The notes: generated from the letters alone by a model not told the origin. A DNA stretch of 64,000 bases from Locusta migratoria (GCA_026315105.1 CM048745.1:540468758-540532757); one strand, 5' to 3'. Positions 21,737-32,731 are shown, counted from the stretch's first letter. Numbers and translations: made by a program.

Positions 21737-22846
21737 CATAGCAGAACTGTTTTGTAGCTAGAAAAAGTTGAGTATTCTTTTCATTCGTAATAAAAGTATA
21801 TGTGGACTAATCATTTCTTTCAGTTGCACACCTTGTCCACACCCTCGCTAGCCACGGCCCACCTCCTTCTACTCCGCATCCCGGAGATATAAAACTTCGT
21901 ATGCCGAGTTTCAATGGTGCGCAGGTTGTCGAAGTTCAGGTCTATCACAAAACAACAAACAGAGCGATTTACTATGAAACGAGCCAGTGGTGGCGAGAAT
22001 GCTTTAGATGTGGTGAGTGTGGTCGTGACTCAGCGTGTCCGCGGCGCCTTTAAGCGTCAGCGGGGCGTGTGACGGCGCGGCGGTGACACGACGGGCGACG
22101 GCGGCGTGGGTGCGCGCGGCGGCGGTGGCGGCAGCAGTGACTGCCAAGAGGCGGCGCACCGCCTGACCGTGACCTCGCGCGCTTTGCGTCTGAGCGAAGG
22201 TGCGCGGCCGCAAATAGCGCCCTGACTACAGCGGGGACAAAGGCCGCAGCCGAAGGCCCTCGACTAAACACCTGCAGCGCCCACCGACTGGGCAAATATT
22301 TGACGCCCGCGCAACCTACATTCCGTTAACCCTTTCACTCCGTCGCCGTGATGGTTGCGCCGCGCGCTGTGGACGAGCGCCAGTCGCGCCCGGCCGTGCC
22401 CGCTGTACGGCGCGTTTTCTGCACTCCCCACGGCGCTACTCTGTCCTGCTTTCAAACTCTTAGTGTTATCGCAATTATTGGACTTTATACTATATATTTA
22501 TTAGGGAAAATTCATTTGGAACAGAAACAGTTTTCTTCCTTCTTTCAGATAATTCGCGTAATTTTTTCGTAAATTCTAAAAGATCCAAGTTTTGGATTCA
22601 GCTCTGGTGGGGTGTGGACGTTATTATTATAAACGCATATTTCGCTTGTTAAATAATATTTATTTACAATTGCTTGACGTTACATTTCAGTAGCATTACA
22701 TTACGATGTATGACGCGAGGCGGAACTGCTACAGCAGTCCACCGGCTGGGCGGCACAGGCAGCACTCGACTGCTGCAGCAGTCCACCGGCTGTGGAGCAC
22801 ATTCGCTCCCGACTTCTGCAGAAGTTCGCCGTAGCGAAAGGGTGAA
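21737..22846. other. Unassigned, strongly GC-rich at 22015-22440
   Basis: A CpG-dense block with GGCGGCGG-type runs. ORFs on both strands are low-complexity Arg/Ala. It could be a promoter or exon-1-like island, but nothing shows a gene. Confidence 0.4.
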
Positions 22847-23139
22847 GACTAGTCTACACGACAACACTAGGTTGCGATACTCGTTGCATGGAATGAATTG
22901 CGAGAAACTGGTTTCGTGTAAGTCTGTAGACACGCCGGTACAACTACACACTTCAGTTTCGTTGTTTTATGACTGCCTTAGTCGTCGTAAAATGAAAGTT
23001 TTGGCAGCTGTAAGATTTGCGGCGGAACTATTACTTCTGTGTGTGCAGTCACTTCATAAAACAAAACATACAAAGGCAATAAACGTGTTTCGGTTGATGA
23101 ATGAATTAAAAAAAAAAAAAAATGACGTCGGCTCGGTTG

Positions 23140-24195
23140 CAAGGAAAGTACTTGGGCTCGAAGAAACATATCTGTATGAACGTTTGGTTACAGGATCTCT
23201 ACGTACACCTGCTGGTGGGTGTCGCTTTTATGCAAAACTTTGCAATCATGCTCTAGATACCACAGTAGATGTAATTGTAGACGCCATACGTAATGCAGAT
23301 ATCTGAACTATAACTTATGTAATAATCGTCGTACATGTTCTCTAGCGTATTGTCATCAAAAGCCGTGATGATAGTTGCAACTTTAACCTTCTTCTCAGAA
23401 GACTGTTGGTATTCACTGCCACTGCTTCCGTCGCCTCTTCCCGCACTTACTGTAGCACTACCGCTAGCAATGAGTTCTTCGTCATTATCATCCCTATTAC
23501 CATCATTTATGCGTTTTATTGGCAGAACCCTTAAAAGATGCAACAGAACTACTAAAGAAACTGCATACACTGCGCTTGTCCGTCCATTTTTGGAGTATTG
23601 CATCCCACTGTGGAATCCTTATCAGGTGGGTTTGACGAAGGACATCGAAAGAGTCCAAAGAAGGGCAGCTCGTTTCGTATTGTCACGATACAGCGTTACG
23701 TAAATGATACAGGATCTGGGATGGGAAACATTACAACAACGGCGCTTATCGCTGCGGCATGGGCTACTTGCGAAACTCCAATCGCCAACATTCTCCTCCG
23801 AATGCGAAAATATATTGCTGACTCCCACTTACATAGGTAGAAATGATCATCAGAATAAAATACGAGAAATCAGAGCTCGAACAGAGAGATTCAGGTGTTC
23901 TTTCTTCCCGCGCGCTATTCGAGAATGGAATGGGAGATAAATGGTATAATGGTGGTTCGATGAACCCTCTGCCAGGCACTTAAATGTGATTTGCAGAGTA
24001 TCCCATGTAGATGTTGATTATGTGTTAGTGTTACAACAGTATCTAACTTATGCTCATATTTCTGCACCATATCAGATAAGAGAAAGCTTGCGGAATGATT
24101 CATCTTCTACACTAATACCATCTTCACGAAGAATGGTTCTTCGTAACCATATCAACCAATCGCAATACTTTGTTCGAGACCAAATACTTTCCTTG
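23140..24195 (-). mobile_element. Element U copy 1, with LINE insertion
   Basis: Homologous to 34767-35577 in inverted orientation. Ends are imperfect inverted repeats (CAAGGAAAGTACTTGGGCTC on the left, CAAGGAAAGTATTTGGTCTC on the right, rc). The minus-strand reading frame includes GRGDGSSGSEYQQSSEKKVK and FDDNTLENMYDDYYIS. Its N-terminal half is frameshifted and a LINE end interrupts it. About 230 bases near the right end, present in copy 2, are absent. Family unknown. Confidence 0.65.
23505..23995 (+). pseudogene. LINE 3' end, CR1/Jockey-like RT C-terminus
   Basis: Reads KETAYTALVRPFLEYCIPLW, then DIERVQRRAARFVLSRYSVT, then QDLGWETLQQRRLSLRHGLL, then FRCSFFPRAIREWNG and a stop near 23940, the usual post-RT region. 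One frameshift or stop near 23703. Inserted in Element U; the junctions share TTATG (about 23507 and 23996). Confidence 0.85.
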
Positions 24196-24367
24196 TTAGA
24201 ATGTCACAAGAGCAGTTCACTTGTTTTTCTTTTTTAAATTAGTTAGCTAACAACTTTGTTGCAGAGGAATCTGTATCGTGACAATATTAGCATATTTAAA
24301 AGTACGCTATTTCCCAAAAAATTGAATGTAAAACCCTGTCACGTTTTAAATAAAAATTTACAAAGAA

Positions 24368-24563
24368 AAAATCAAATGTTTGTATAGCTTATGGGACTTA
24401 ACTAAGGGGTTATTAATCCCTAAACTTACAAACTACTTATGAACTAGCTTACACTAAGGACGGCACAAATATCCATGCCCGAGGGGGGATTCGAACCCCC
24501 GACCGTAGTGGCCGTGCAGACCGTGACTGAAGCGCCTCAGTCCCTCGGCCATCACGGCCGGCA
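24368..24563 (-). mobile_element. SINE-A copy 13
   Basis: Full-length. 10 bp TSD TTACAAAGAA at 24358-24367 and 24564-24573. Confidence 0.93.
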
Positions 24564-24573
24564 TTACAAAGAA

Positions 24574-25129
24574 TTGTGAATGTAAAAACTGTCACATTTT
24601 AAACAAATATTCTGAAATAAAAGAATTCAGCGTAACAGATTTGTGTTAGCATTTTCTTCTGTGTACATTTTTTCTTAAAAAGTCTGCCAGTTCAAACCAT
24701 TAGATCATTGTCTTGTAAAATTGCACTAACCACACCCAGATGTTTTACTAGACAGCATTTTGCAAAGTTCGTTTGTATATGTATTTCAAATTGAATGCAT
24801 TTTAGTCTGAAAATTACGTATTGTTAACCATCAATATTTAACTTACGAAAGGATTGCTTCAAGAGCACCAACACGCCGCTGCTTATTCCAGAAATTTTTA
24901 TCATTAAAATCCCATAAACACCTATACATTGGATATATGTACAAACACCGAACTATTTCTTCCGTACCACACTTCAGTTTGTATTCTGTTGTGTTTTAGT
25001 TATCACCTAAACTAAAAACTCGCGCATTAGTTTCGCCAAAGTTGGAAGGAGCCGAAACTGTTTAGTTTCGTCAAAGATTTGCGCATACGCGCGCCGCGCA
25101 TCGCACTGGCAAGTAGCGCAGTTTCATGA
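24574..25129. other. Unassigned AT-rich stretch
   Basis: No gene recognised. Its start repeats the sequence at 24320-24365 on the other side of the SINE. Confidence 0.5.
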
Positions 25130-25479
25130 AACCTAGTGTCGTCGTGTAAACTAGCCTTAATACAGGGTGCTGACAAAAGTCGTGGGGACAGCGATGTGTA
25201 CACAGGAAGATCTGCGCCAGTCATGTGTAGTTGCAAAGTGCAGGATAGGTTGTGGGGGGAAAAGGGTGCTGGGGAATGGGGACTAACAGTTGGCAAAAAG
25301 GCAGCTAGGAGATGTTCAGATAGTTACACTTTGCTTGTTACTACTAGATTTGACTATCTGTAGAGAATTTAGAGGACAGGAACCTCCTGTAGATGCAGGA
25401 GTAGGAAGCATGCGGCAGATCCCAGCTATGAAGAAGAGTAAACCAGTTGAAAGGCCAATAGAAGGCTCTGCTGCTAGGT

Positions 25480-25638
25480 AGCTCGCAGGCAGAGGATCAA
25501 TCATAGCCCACTAAAGGCAGAGGTCCCTGGTACGAATCCAGGTCCGGCACACAGTTTTAATCTTTCTGGAAGTTTCATATTATGAACACTCCGCTACAGA
25601 GGGAAAATACCGTTCTGGATCTACTCGTATAATAGCGC
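25480..25638 (+). mobile_element. SINE-D, partial
   Basis: GGTACGAATCCAGGTCCGGC (B-box region), ACACAGTTTTAATC, TCTGGAAGTTTCATAT, CACTCCGCTACAGAG: the right half of the family seen complete at 27846-28094. Confidence 0.7.
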
Positions 25639-25641
25639 TCT

Positions 25642-25839
25642 GCCGGCCGCGGTGGCCGAGGGAATGAGGCGCTCCTGTCACGGTCTGCACGACCACTGCG
25701 GTCGGGGGTTCGAATCCCCCCTCGGGCATGGATATTTGAGCCGTCCTTAGGATTAACTAGTTCATAAGTAGTTTGTAAGTTTAGGGACTAATGACCCCGT
25801 GGTTAAGTCCCATAAGCTATACAAACATTTGAACATTTG
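25642..25839 (+). mobile_element. SINE-A copy 14
   Basis: Full-length, 11 bp perfect TSD AATAGCGCTCT at 25631-25641 and 25840-25850. Inserted immediately beyond the SINE-D fragment. Confidence 0.94.
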
Positions 25840-25922
25840 AATAGCGCTCTAACAAACCCTTAACTTTTATTACACTATGTTTAACCTACGGTTATGTGGA
25901 CAATTGGTAGTGCTGCGGGTAT

Positions 25923-25923
<1 letters not shown>

Positions 25924-26003
<80 letters not shown>

Positions 26004-26004
26004 C

Positions 26005-26053
<49 letters not shown>
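25924..26053. repeat. (TC)n then (TG)n compound microsatellite
   Basis: TC units to 25989, then TG units with two interruptions to 26053. Long Ser/Leu, Cys/Val and Thr/His ORFs through it are artefacts. Confidence 0.95.
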
Positions 26054-26055
<2 letters not shown>

Positions 26056-26504
26056 ATCTCTTCCTCTCCAATCTCTCTGCACATATCTTTCTTCCCCTCT
26101 CTCTGTCGGCAAATCTCTTCCACCCCTACCCCTACCCCCAATCTCCTCGTCCTCTGTTCGTTCCATACTTTCAGTTCAGCTCCTCCTCCCTTCCGTCTGT
26201 GAAAACACGCATCTATCTGTCGACTTTCGTAATTATCAGTGAAACACGGTAAAAGTTTATTACAATGTACCATACGCTGACTTGTGAAAACGTACAGGCA
26301 TGAGCGAACTTTTTAATAATTAGTAAAACAAGGCACCCTCTTTTAATGGTCTTTTAAAGATCGTAATTAAACAGATTTCTAGTAATCCCAAACAAACACA
26401 CAAAGAGACACTATTCTTTATAACCGCCAGGGAGCTCACGGTTCTTTCGTGAGTACGTGGGTGGCGAGCAGGGGGCCCCAAGCTAATGCAGTCTTCCTTC
26501 TTTA
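26054..26504. other. Unassigned
   Basis: A pyrimidine-rich start (to about 26200), then AT-rich sequence. No family recognised. Confidence 0.5.
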
Positions 26505-26517
26505 CTTCCCGGACTAC

Positions 26518-26702
26518 AAATGTTCAAATGTTTGTAGAGCTTATGGGAATTAACTAAGGGGTCATCAGTCCCTAAACTTACAAACTACTTACGAACTAGC
26601 TAATACTAAATACGGCGCAAATACCCATGCCCGAGGGGGGATTCGAACCCCCGACCGTAGTGGCCGTGCAGACTGTGACTGCGCGCCGCAGTCTCCTCGG
26701 CC
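26518..26702 (-). mobile_element. SINE-A copy 15, distal half of a dimer
   Basis: Tail, body and tRNA-like region present; the last 12 or so bases of the head (ACCGCGGCCGGC) are missing where copy 16 begins. Confidence 0.9.
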
Positions 26703-26900
26703 AAAAATGTTCAAATGTTTGTTAAGCTAATGGGACTTAACTACGGGGTCATTAGTCCCTAAACTTACAAACTACTTATCAACTACCTTATACTAAGGAC
26801 GGCACAAATATCCATTCCCGAGGGGGATTCGAACCCTCGACCGTAGTGGCCGTGCAGACCGTGACTGGAGCGCCTCAGTCCCCTCGGCCAGCGTGGCCGG
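26703..26900 (-). mobile_element. SINE-A copy 16, proximal half of a dimer
   Basis: Full-length. One TSD brackets both copies: CTTCCCGGACTAC (26505-26517) and CTTCCGGACTAC (26901-26912). Confidence 0.9.
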
Positions 26901-26912
26901 CTTCCGGACTAC

Positions 26913-27399
26913 ATTTCCTTTCCCCCTCCCCTCCTTTCCTATCCTCACTCCTTCGCCTCTCCACCGGGGGACTGATAACCTCAGTAGTTTAGTCCCAGTA
27001 ACGCAACCAAACAAACCAACCCAACCCTTCTTTATAAAAAAGAAAAATAATTTTAAAAATCGGCACATCAGTTTTCGAGATAGCATATTAATATCAGAAT
27101 GCATCAAAAAGTGGCAGTGTGCCCCTCTTTCTACCAGCTCCCAAAAAGTTGTATATGGCGTGTTCCCTTTCGAGGGGATAATAGTCATTGAATTTTATAT
27201 ATTATATATATTAGATTTTTTTGCTGTTCCGTTACGTTTTCCCTACTCTTTTCTTTTTTTAACCACCCCTGTACTAACATGAAGCAAAGAAACAAAAAAT
27301 TATTCATATCGGCGATGCTAGTTCTGAGTTAGTGATAATTTCGCAGAGCATTTTTTACAGGTATCTATAAAAGATAATCGAGAGGTCAGTTCGTGCATA
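26913..27399. other. Unassigned
   Basis: Pyrimidine-rich then AT-rich; no gene recognised. Confidence 0.5.
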
Positions 27400-27580
27400 A
27401 AGTCCTACACGCCACACTACCGCAATTATGGTCGACTACACAGGCAGCATCGCTCAGTATCCTCCTGGGGACTTTCAACAACTTGTAGAGTCCGTCGTAC
27501 GTCAAGTTGCTGCGTGTCACGGGGAAAAGAAGGTCCGACGCGATAGTACTATGCATCCTAATACTTTTGTTATCTTGTGA
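27400..27580 (+). pseudogene. Tc1-like C-terminal fragment
   Basis: Reads AQYPPGDFQQLVESVVRQVA then a damaged GG.TR tail, comparable to the (I/P)PQ..F..LV.SMPRRVAA..GGPTRY end of Tc1 transposases. Short and degenerate. Confidence 0.45.
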
Positions 27581-27643
27581 ACGAGTACTGCAATTCCTCC
27601 ATTGACACTAGTAGGGCAGAACTGTCACTGAGACAACCTGTTT

Positions 27644-27837
27644 AGCCGCGCGGAACGGCCGCGTGGCCTAAGCCGTCATGCTACGGCCTGGGCGGCCGTC
27701 CCCTCCGAAAGTTCAAGTTCTGTCTCGGGCATTGCTGTGTATGTGTGTTGTCCTTAGTGTAAGTTAGTTTAAACAGACAGCAAGTCTAGGGATTGATTAT
27801 CACAGCAGTTTGGTCCAACAGGTCTACAAACATTTGA
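27644..27837 (+). mobile_element. SINE-A copy 17
   Basis: Head GGCCGCGTGGCCTAAGCCGT, related to copy 2; B box mutated (GTTCAAGTTC). Tail intact and hit by SINE-D at its end. Confidence 0.82.
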
Positions 27838-27845
27838 AAAACCTG

Positions 27846-28094
27846 AAACTTCCTGGCAGATTAAATCGTGTGCCGGAACCGAGACTCGAACCTGGGACCT
27901 TTGCCTTTCGCGGGCAAGCGCTCTACCACTGAGCTACCCCGACACGACTCACGATACCGCCACACAACTTCAATTCTGCCAGTACCTCGTCTCCTATTTT
28001 CCAGGTCGCAGGTTCGAGTCCCGGTTACGGCACACGATTGTAATTTGCCAAAAAGTTTCACACCAGCGCACACTCCGCTGCAGAGTGAAAGTTT
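27846..28094. mobile_element. SINE-D, complete unit with two divergent tRNA-like modules
   Basis: Perfect 15 bp TSD CATTTGAAAAACCTG at 27831-27845 and 28095-28109. The left half on minus is tRNA-like: GGGGTAGCTCAGTGGTAGAG (A box), then GGTTCGAGTCT (27892-27882). The right half on plus has B box GGTTCGAGTCC (28013-28023). Both are followed by GGCACAC..AAT and a CTGGCAG/TGCCA.. segment, so the ends are inverted. Confidence 0.85.
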
Positions 28095-28184
28095 CATTTG
28101 AAAAACCTGATAACGAATGAAGAGTAGGACAACTTCTTCAGTCCTAACATGAATCATCAAGGACTAATGCTGCCCTATGCTACA

Positions 28185-28384
28185 AATCAAATGTTCAAAT
28201 GTTTGTTAAGCTTATGGGACTTAACTACGGGATCATCAGTCCCTAAACTTACAAACTACTTATGAACTACTTACAAACTAGGACGGCACAAATATCTATG
28301 CCCGAGGGGGGATTCGAACCCCCGACCGTAGTGGCCGTGCTGACCGTGACTGGAGCGCCTCAGTCACCTCGGCCACCGCGGCCG
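28185..28384 (-). mobile_element. SINE-A copy 18
   Basis: Full-length. 13 bp perfect TSD GCCCTATGCTACA at 28172-28184 and 28385-28397. Confidence 0.95.
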
Positions 28385-28651
28385 GCCCTATGCTACAGCT
28401 CCATATACACGACAATACAACAGCTCCATTTACACAACGAACTTTCTTGTCTCAGCTGATTACTCGGGACGAGTCAGTCTACTACAGCGCCCGTGGCGTG
28501 CTATACCCGTACTGAGTCTCGCCTGTCTCGTGTATTCGTTTTCGTTTAGACGTAAACACCAAAACTGTAGAGTTGTCTAATATGTAGTTTCCCAATTGAA
28601 TGAAGAAATGTGACTATGGTGACACTTTTTACTTGGGAGAAGGAAAAGGGT

Positions 28652-28893
28652 GATGATGATCGTGTGGCATTTAAGGCCGTTGGAACCCAACTGGATTCGT
28701 GTTCAGCCTGCCGCAAGTCTTTTAAGGTGACACCGCTTCGGCAACTTGCGTGTCAACGATGATTAAATGATGGTGAGGACGACACAACACAGATACCCCG
28801 ACCGTAGAAAATCTCCGACCCGACCGGGAATCGAACCCAGCTCCCTGCATTGCGACCAACCACGCTGTCCACTAGACTATGGAGGCGACCACA
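28652..28893 (-). mobile_element. SINE-B, complete copy
   Basis: On minus: tRNA-like head (CCATAGTCTAGTGGACAGCG A box, GGTTCGATTCCCGGTCGGG B box), linker, then the core ACACGCAAGTTGCCGAAGC..GACTTGCGGCAGGC, then tail GCCACACGATCATCATC. The core matches the copies at 8190, 11130 and 12830. Confidence 0.82.
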
Positions 28894-29460
28894 AAAAAAG
28901 GATAAATGAGTTTATTAATGATGAAAGGGTAATTTTTAGTTGATCTCCTCACATGTCATCTAGCAAATTTTGTTCACAATTGAGAACCTAAATAATAGGA
29001 AAAGTGTCATTCAAACTTTTGAAAATTTACTCATTTGCTGAAGAAAATTTCTACTGGCAAACACGTGAAACAATAGTTAAAATGCAGTAAAAAGGGACTA
29101 TTTACTTTAGTTTTCATATCTTGTTTTCTTGCTAACGGTCAAAATAACATGGAAAATAATTTTCTCATCTAATAATTCTGACTCTTGATATAGTTTTCGG
29201 TAAAACACGTTTATATATTTACGCACGTATACATAATGTAGGCTTATTGCCCGTATAAGAAAATATTATTTTACTTGCAGATATTTCGTCTCTTTTGTAG
29301 GAGAAAAAAAGTAGGAAAAAACACAATATTAGGAACTGTTGCAACATTTAGGTGCGATAAAACACAAAGCAAACAACAGAATAAAGTTAAAGAAAATGTG
29401 AAAGCATTTCTGTAATATGAAACCGCTCGGAAAGAATAGGTTAACTTCCAATGTTGTCAG
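28894..29460. other. Unassigned AT-rich stretch
   Basis: Nothing recognised. Confidence 0.5.
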
Positions 29461-29469
29461 ACACCACAA

Positions 29470-29660
29470 AAATGTTTGTAAATCTATCGGACCAAACTGC
29501 GTGGTCATCAGTCCGTAGCTTACAAAGTACTTAAACCTAGGTAAACTAACCTAAGGACAAAAACACACACCCATGCCCCAGGGACTCGAACCTCCACGGC
29601 GAGCAACCGCGCGCTCCGCAGCGAGGTGCTTTAGACCGCTCGGCTACTCCACCGCGGCTC
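29470..29660 (-). mobile_element. SINE-A copy 19
   Basis: ACACACACCC variant, small deletion at the B box (CCCCAGGGACTCGAACC). TSD ACACCACAA at 29461-29469 and about 29663-29671. Confidence 0.88.
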
Positions 29661-29671
29661 ACACACCACAA

Positions 29672-30228
29672 CTGTTAATTGCATTCTGCAGCACACTCGA
29701 AAATTTAGAACTCCACGCTCTGCACAATCTATACAGATCATTGACGTTATAGTCGCATCGCGGTGGGGTCGGCTGTGATTTACACGCACAAAACGCGCAC
29801 GCACTTCGAATAGTCAATTTTCACCATAAATTCGACCGTGTAAAACGGGCTTACGAGAGACGTAGATTGTCGAACTGCAACCGAAAGAGTTTCGCTTTAG
29901 TTTAGCTCTAACATGCACACGCTTGGCTTGCACCCTGTGCCGGGAAGTCTCTCCTGAGTACGCGGTAACGTAGTGCCCGCGTTGGTGGCCTACAACGGCT
30001 GGCGGACGCCCTGCACAAACACGGCCCTGCCCCAACAACAACAGCCAGCCGAGTCCACGGCTGCGCAGCGGGCGGTTGCGCTAGCACTCAGACCAGTTCT
30101 CCGTCCCAGTCAGCACTACCAGGCTTTCAACAGGACGCGCATACCTACCTGTATGTTGGTAAACATGGAGCTGCTCCACTGAGCACTAGATTTTGGCAAC
30201 GGTGTAAATCGGAATAAACCAAATCCCT
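29672..30228. other. Unassigned, moderately GC-rich
   Basis: ORFs at 29814-30182 overlap on both strands and show no family motifs. Confidence 0.4.
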
Positions 30229-30239
30229 CAAGAAAAATC

Positions 30240-30410
30240 AAATGTTTGTAATCCTATGGGACCAAACTACGTTGCTCATCAATCCCTAGTCTTACAAATT
30301 AGTTAAACTAAGTTACACTAACCTAAGGACAAAATCACACATCCATGCCCAAGGGAGGATTCGAACCTCCGACGCGGGAGGCCGCGCGATCCGCAACGTG
30401 GCGGTCCAGA
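30240..30410 (-). mobile_element. SINE-A copy 20, 5'-truncated
   Basis: Lacks about 25 bases of the head. Perfect 11 bp TSD CAAGAAAAATC at 30229-30239 and 30411-30421 shows the truncation occurred at insertion. Confidence 0.93.
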
Positions 30411-30449
30411 CAAGAAAAATCTCTGAGAAAGAAAATGGCTTCCAATTAT

Positions 30450-30641
30450 CAAATGTTCAAATGTTTGAATAGCTTATGGGACTTAACTACGGGGTCATCA
30501 GTCCCTAAACTTACAAACTACTTATGAACTAGCTAAGGACGGCACAAATATCCATGCCCGAGGGGGGGATTCGAACCCCCGACCGTAGTGGCCGTGCAGA
30601 CCGTGACTGGAGCGCCTCAGTCCCCTAGGCCACCGCGACCG
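30450..30641 (-). mobile_element. SINE-A copy 21
   Basis: Full-length. 12 bp perfect TSD GCTTCCAATTAT at 30438-30449 and 30642-30653. Confidence 0.95.
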
Positions 30642-30653
30642 GCTTCCAATTAT

Positions 30654-31144
30654 GATGCTCTACAAGGGATCATGTAGGGCTCCGTTTCATGATTTTCGTG
30701 TTCCAAGATCACTAATATAAAGAACCAAACATCTCCTTTCTTATGTCTTCCGTAGGATGTACTTCCGTTATCATTCTATGGCGGGTGCAACTATTGTGAT
30801 ACGAATGGAGTAACACCTTCTTCATACTAACTGATACCGTATTTACTAGGCTATTACCCGCCTTTTTTCCAATTTTTTTAGTTCTGAAATTGGGGAGGGT
30901 ACTTTAGCAGCTAACTTCGCAAATTCAGTAGTGCATTCGTCTGGTTCAGGGTGGGCTACATTTGTCATTTTATCATACTACATATGATATACCAACTTTA
31001 TTGAATGTTCCTTCTATAATGAATACGGAACTAATATGTTACTCAATGTGCCACAGTTTACGTCGTGAAAGTTCGAGATGTTTCATGGACACCATTATTC
31101 GTTACAAATTCGTCGGCTCTTAATTTAAATGATGCCGTAAAAAT
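30654..31144. other. Unassigned
   Basis: Nothing recognised. Confidence 0.5.
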
Positions 31145-31156
31145 AATTCTCAGAGC

Positions 31157-31361
31157 AAATCAGAAATGTTCAAATGTTCGTATAGTCTATGGGACTTAAG
31201 TCCGGGGTCATTAGTCCCTAAACTTACAAACTACTTATGAACTAACTAAGACTAAGGACGGCACAAATATCCATGCCCGAGGGGGGATTCGAACCCCCGA
31301 CCGAAGTGGCCGTGCAGACCGTGACTGAAGCTCCTCAGTCCCCTCGGCCACCGCGGCCGGC
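31157..31361 (-). mobile_element. SINE-A copy 22
   Basis: Full-length. 12 bp TSD AATTCTCAGAGC at 31145-31156 and 31362-31373. Confidence 0.95.
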
Positions 31362-31373
31362 AATTCTCAGAGC

Positions 31374-32555
31374 GCCGATACTAATGTTCGTATGTTGTTG
31401 ACAGTATAAATCTGAATTCGACACTAACTGTGGGAAATTTAAGCCTAGCGATATCAAAAGGAGCGTTTGCGTGGGAGATAAGAGTGGTCAACTATTGTTA
31501 TCGTTATGTCGTAAAAATACAGCTGTTGTAGGAGCCAGTAACAGACTACGTTACCGAATTTCGCGTAAATTTGTGATGCCGAATTTCGCGTAACTAACGA
31601 ATTCACGAATTTTCGAGATTTTTTAATTTCGTATTTTGATCTTAATAATTAAGGGGGGCGGGGGCTACTACAAGTGGTGGGGTACTATACCCGAGTAAAT
31701 ACAGTGTTATAAATGCGAATGTTTGTTAGTTTCTTTGTTACGCTTTTGCGTCTTAACTACTCAACTGATCACCGCGAAATGTACAAAAGTCGTCAGGAGT
31801 AGAATAAAGAACATAGGATAACTTCAAAACAGAAAAAGTACAGTTCTCATGCGACAGAAAAGTAGCTTGTACACGTTCTCCCAGGGAGTAACTCGGCCTA
31901 ATGAATAAATTCCTACACGATGTCTTTGGTACAGAAAAAGGAACCTCTGGTATTCCGGAATAAAATTTGACAACTAGAAAAATCCGATTAATCTTAGGCA
32001 CATCTAAAAATGGTGCATGGCAGAGAATACATAACAATAGACATCTTCTGTGTTTCACTAGTCACCGTGAAATTAACCATATGTATGCACTGTATGTGTA
32101 TGTATGTATGTATGTATGTATTTCAAAGAGAAGATTTTTATACTTTGTAAGCCACCGTATGGTGCGTGTCGGAGGGTACTTTGCAGTAAAACTCGACAGC
32201 GTTTCACCGATCACCAACAAAGTCGGCAGGCGTAAGTAAATTTTAATGTGCAAAGAAAATAAGATAATGAATGAGGCGGAGGAGATGGGCATGAGGAGGT
32301 GATGGACTGACAGAGGAGGGGTGAGGGGAGGGTGGAGAGATGGACAGACAAGAGACGGTGGAAGAGATAGTCTGGCATAAGATTGCAATGAATAAATAAA
32401 TGCCCGGGCAAGATTGGTTCCTAAGAATACAATTTTAATATTTTGTCCATCCTCAGCAACTGCATGTTTTTCTGTTATAAAACTGTAAGTTTTGAACGGT
32501 TTTGGGTACTTAATGCTCCTGAGATGTGTAAGTGACCTAATGTCTTTCGTCCAAG
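31374..32555. other. Unassigned, with a (TATG)n run
   Basis: Tetranucleotide TATG units at 32092-32121. ORFs nearby (31753-32388) have no known motif. Confidence 0.5.
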
Positions 32556-32731
32556 CATGTTCAAAAGTTTGTTAAGCTTATGGGACTTAACCGCGGGGTC
32601 ATCAGAACTAACAAACTATTTATGAACTAACTTATACTAAAAGCCATGCCCGACGAAGGATTCGAACCTCCGACGGGGAACGGCCTAAGGCATCGGAGCA
32701 TAGCGCCTCAATGCGCTCGGCCACTCCGCTT
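32556..32731 (-). mobile_element. SINE-A copy 23, divergent
   Basis: Head GGAGTGGCCGAGCGCATTGA (rc) resembles copy 11. A body segment (the tATCCaTG region) is deleted. Confidence 0.82.

Larger units (their letters stand above)
22847..25156. repeat. Inverted repeat pair around Element U copy 1
   Basis: 27 bp arms at 22847-22873 and 25130-25156 match at 24 of 27 positions (TACACGAC and ACACTAGGTT shared). They may be TIRs of a 2.3 kb element, but no matching TSD is visible. Confidence 0.5.

Noticed and set aside
22674..23306. 210-codon plus ORF
   Set aside because: It runs antisense to part of Element U. The better-conserved frame between the two copies is on the other strand, and the poly-A here would encode a lysine run.
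23335..23703. 122-codon plus ORF as one protein
   Set aside because: It fuses antisense Element U sequence to the LINE C-terminus across an insertion junction.
25870..26273. Long ORFs with Ser/Leu, Cys/Val or Thr/His runs
   Set aside because: Translations of the TC/TG microsatellite.
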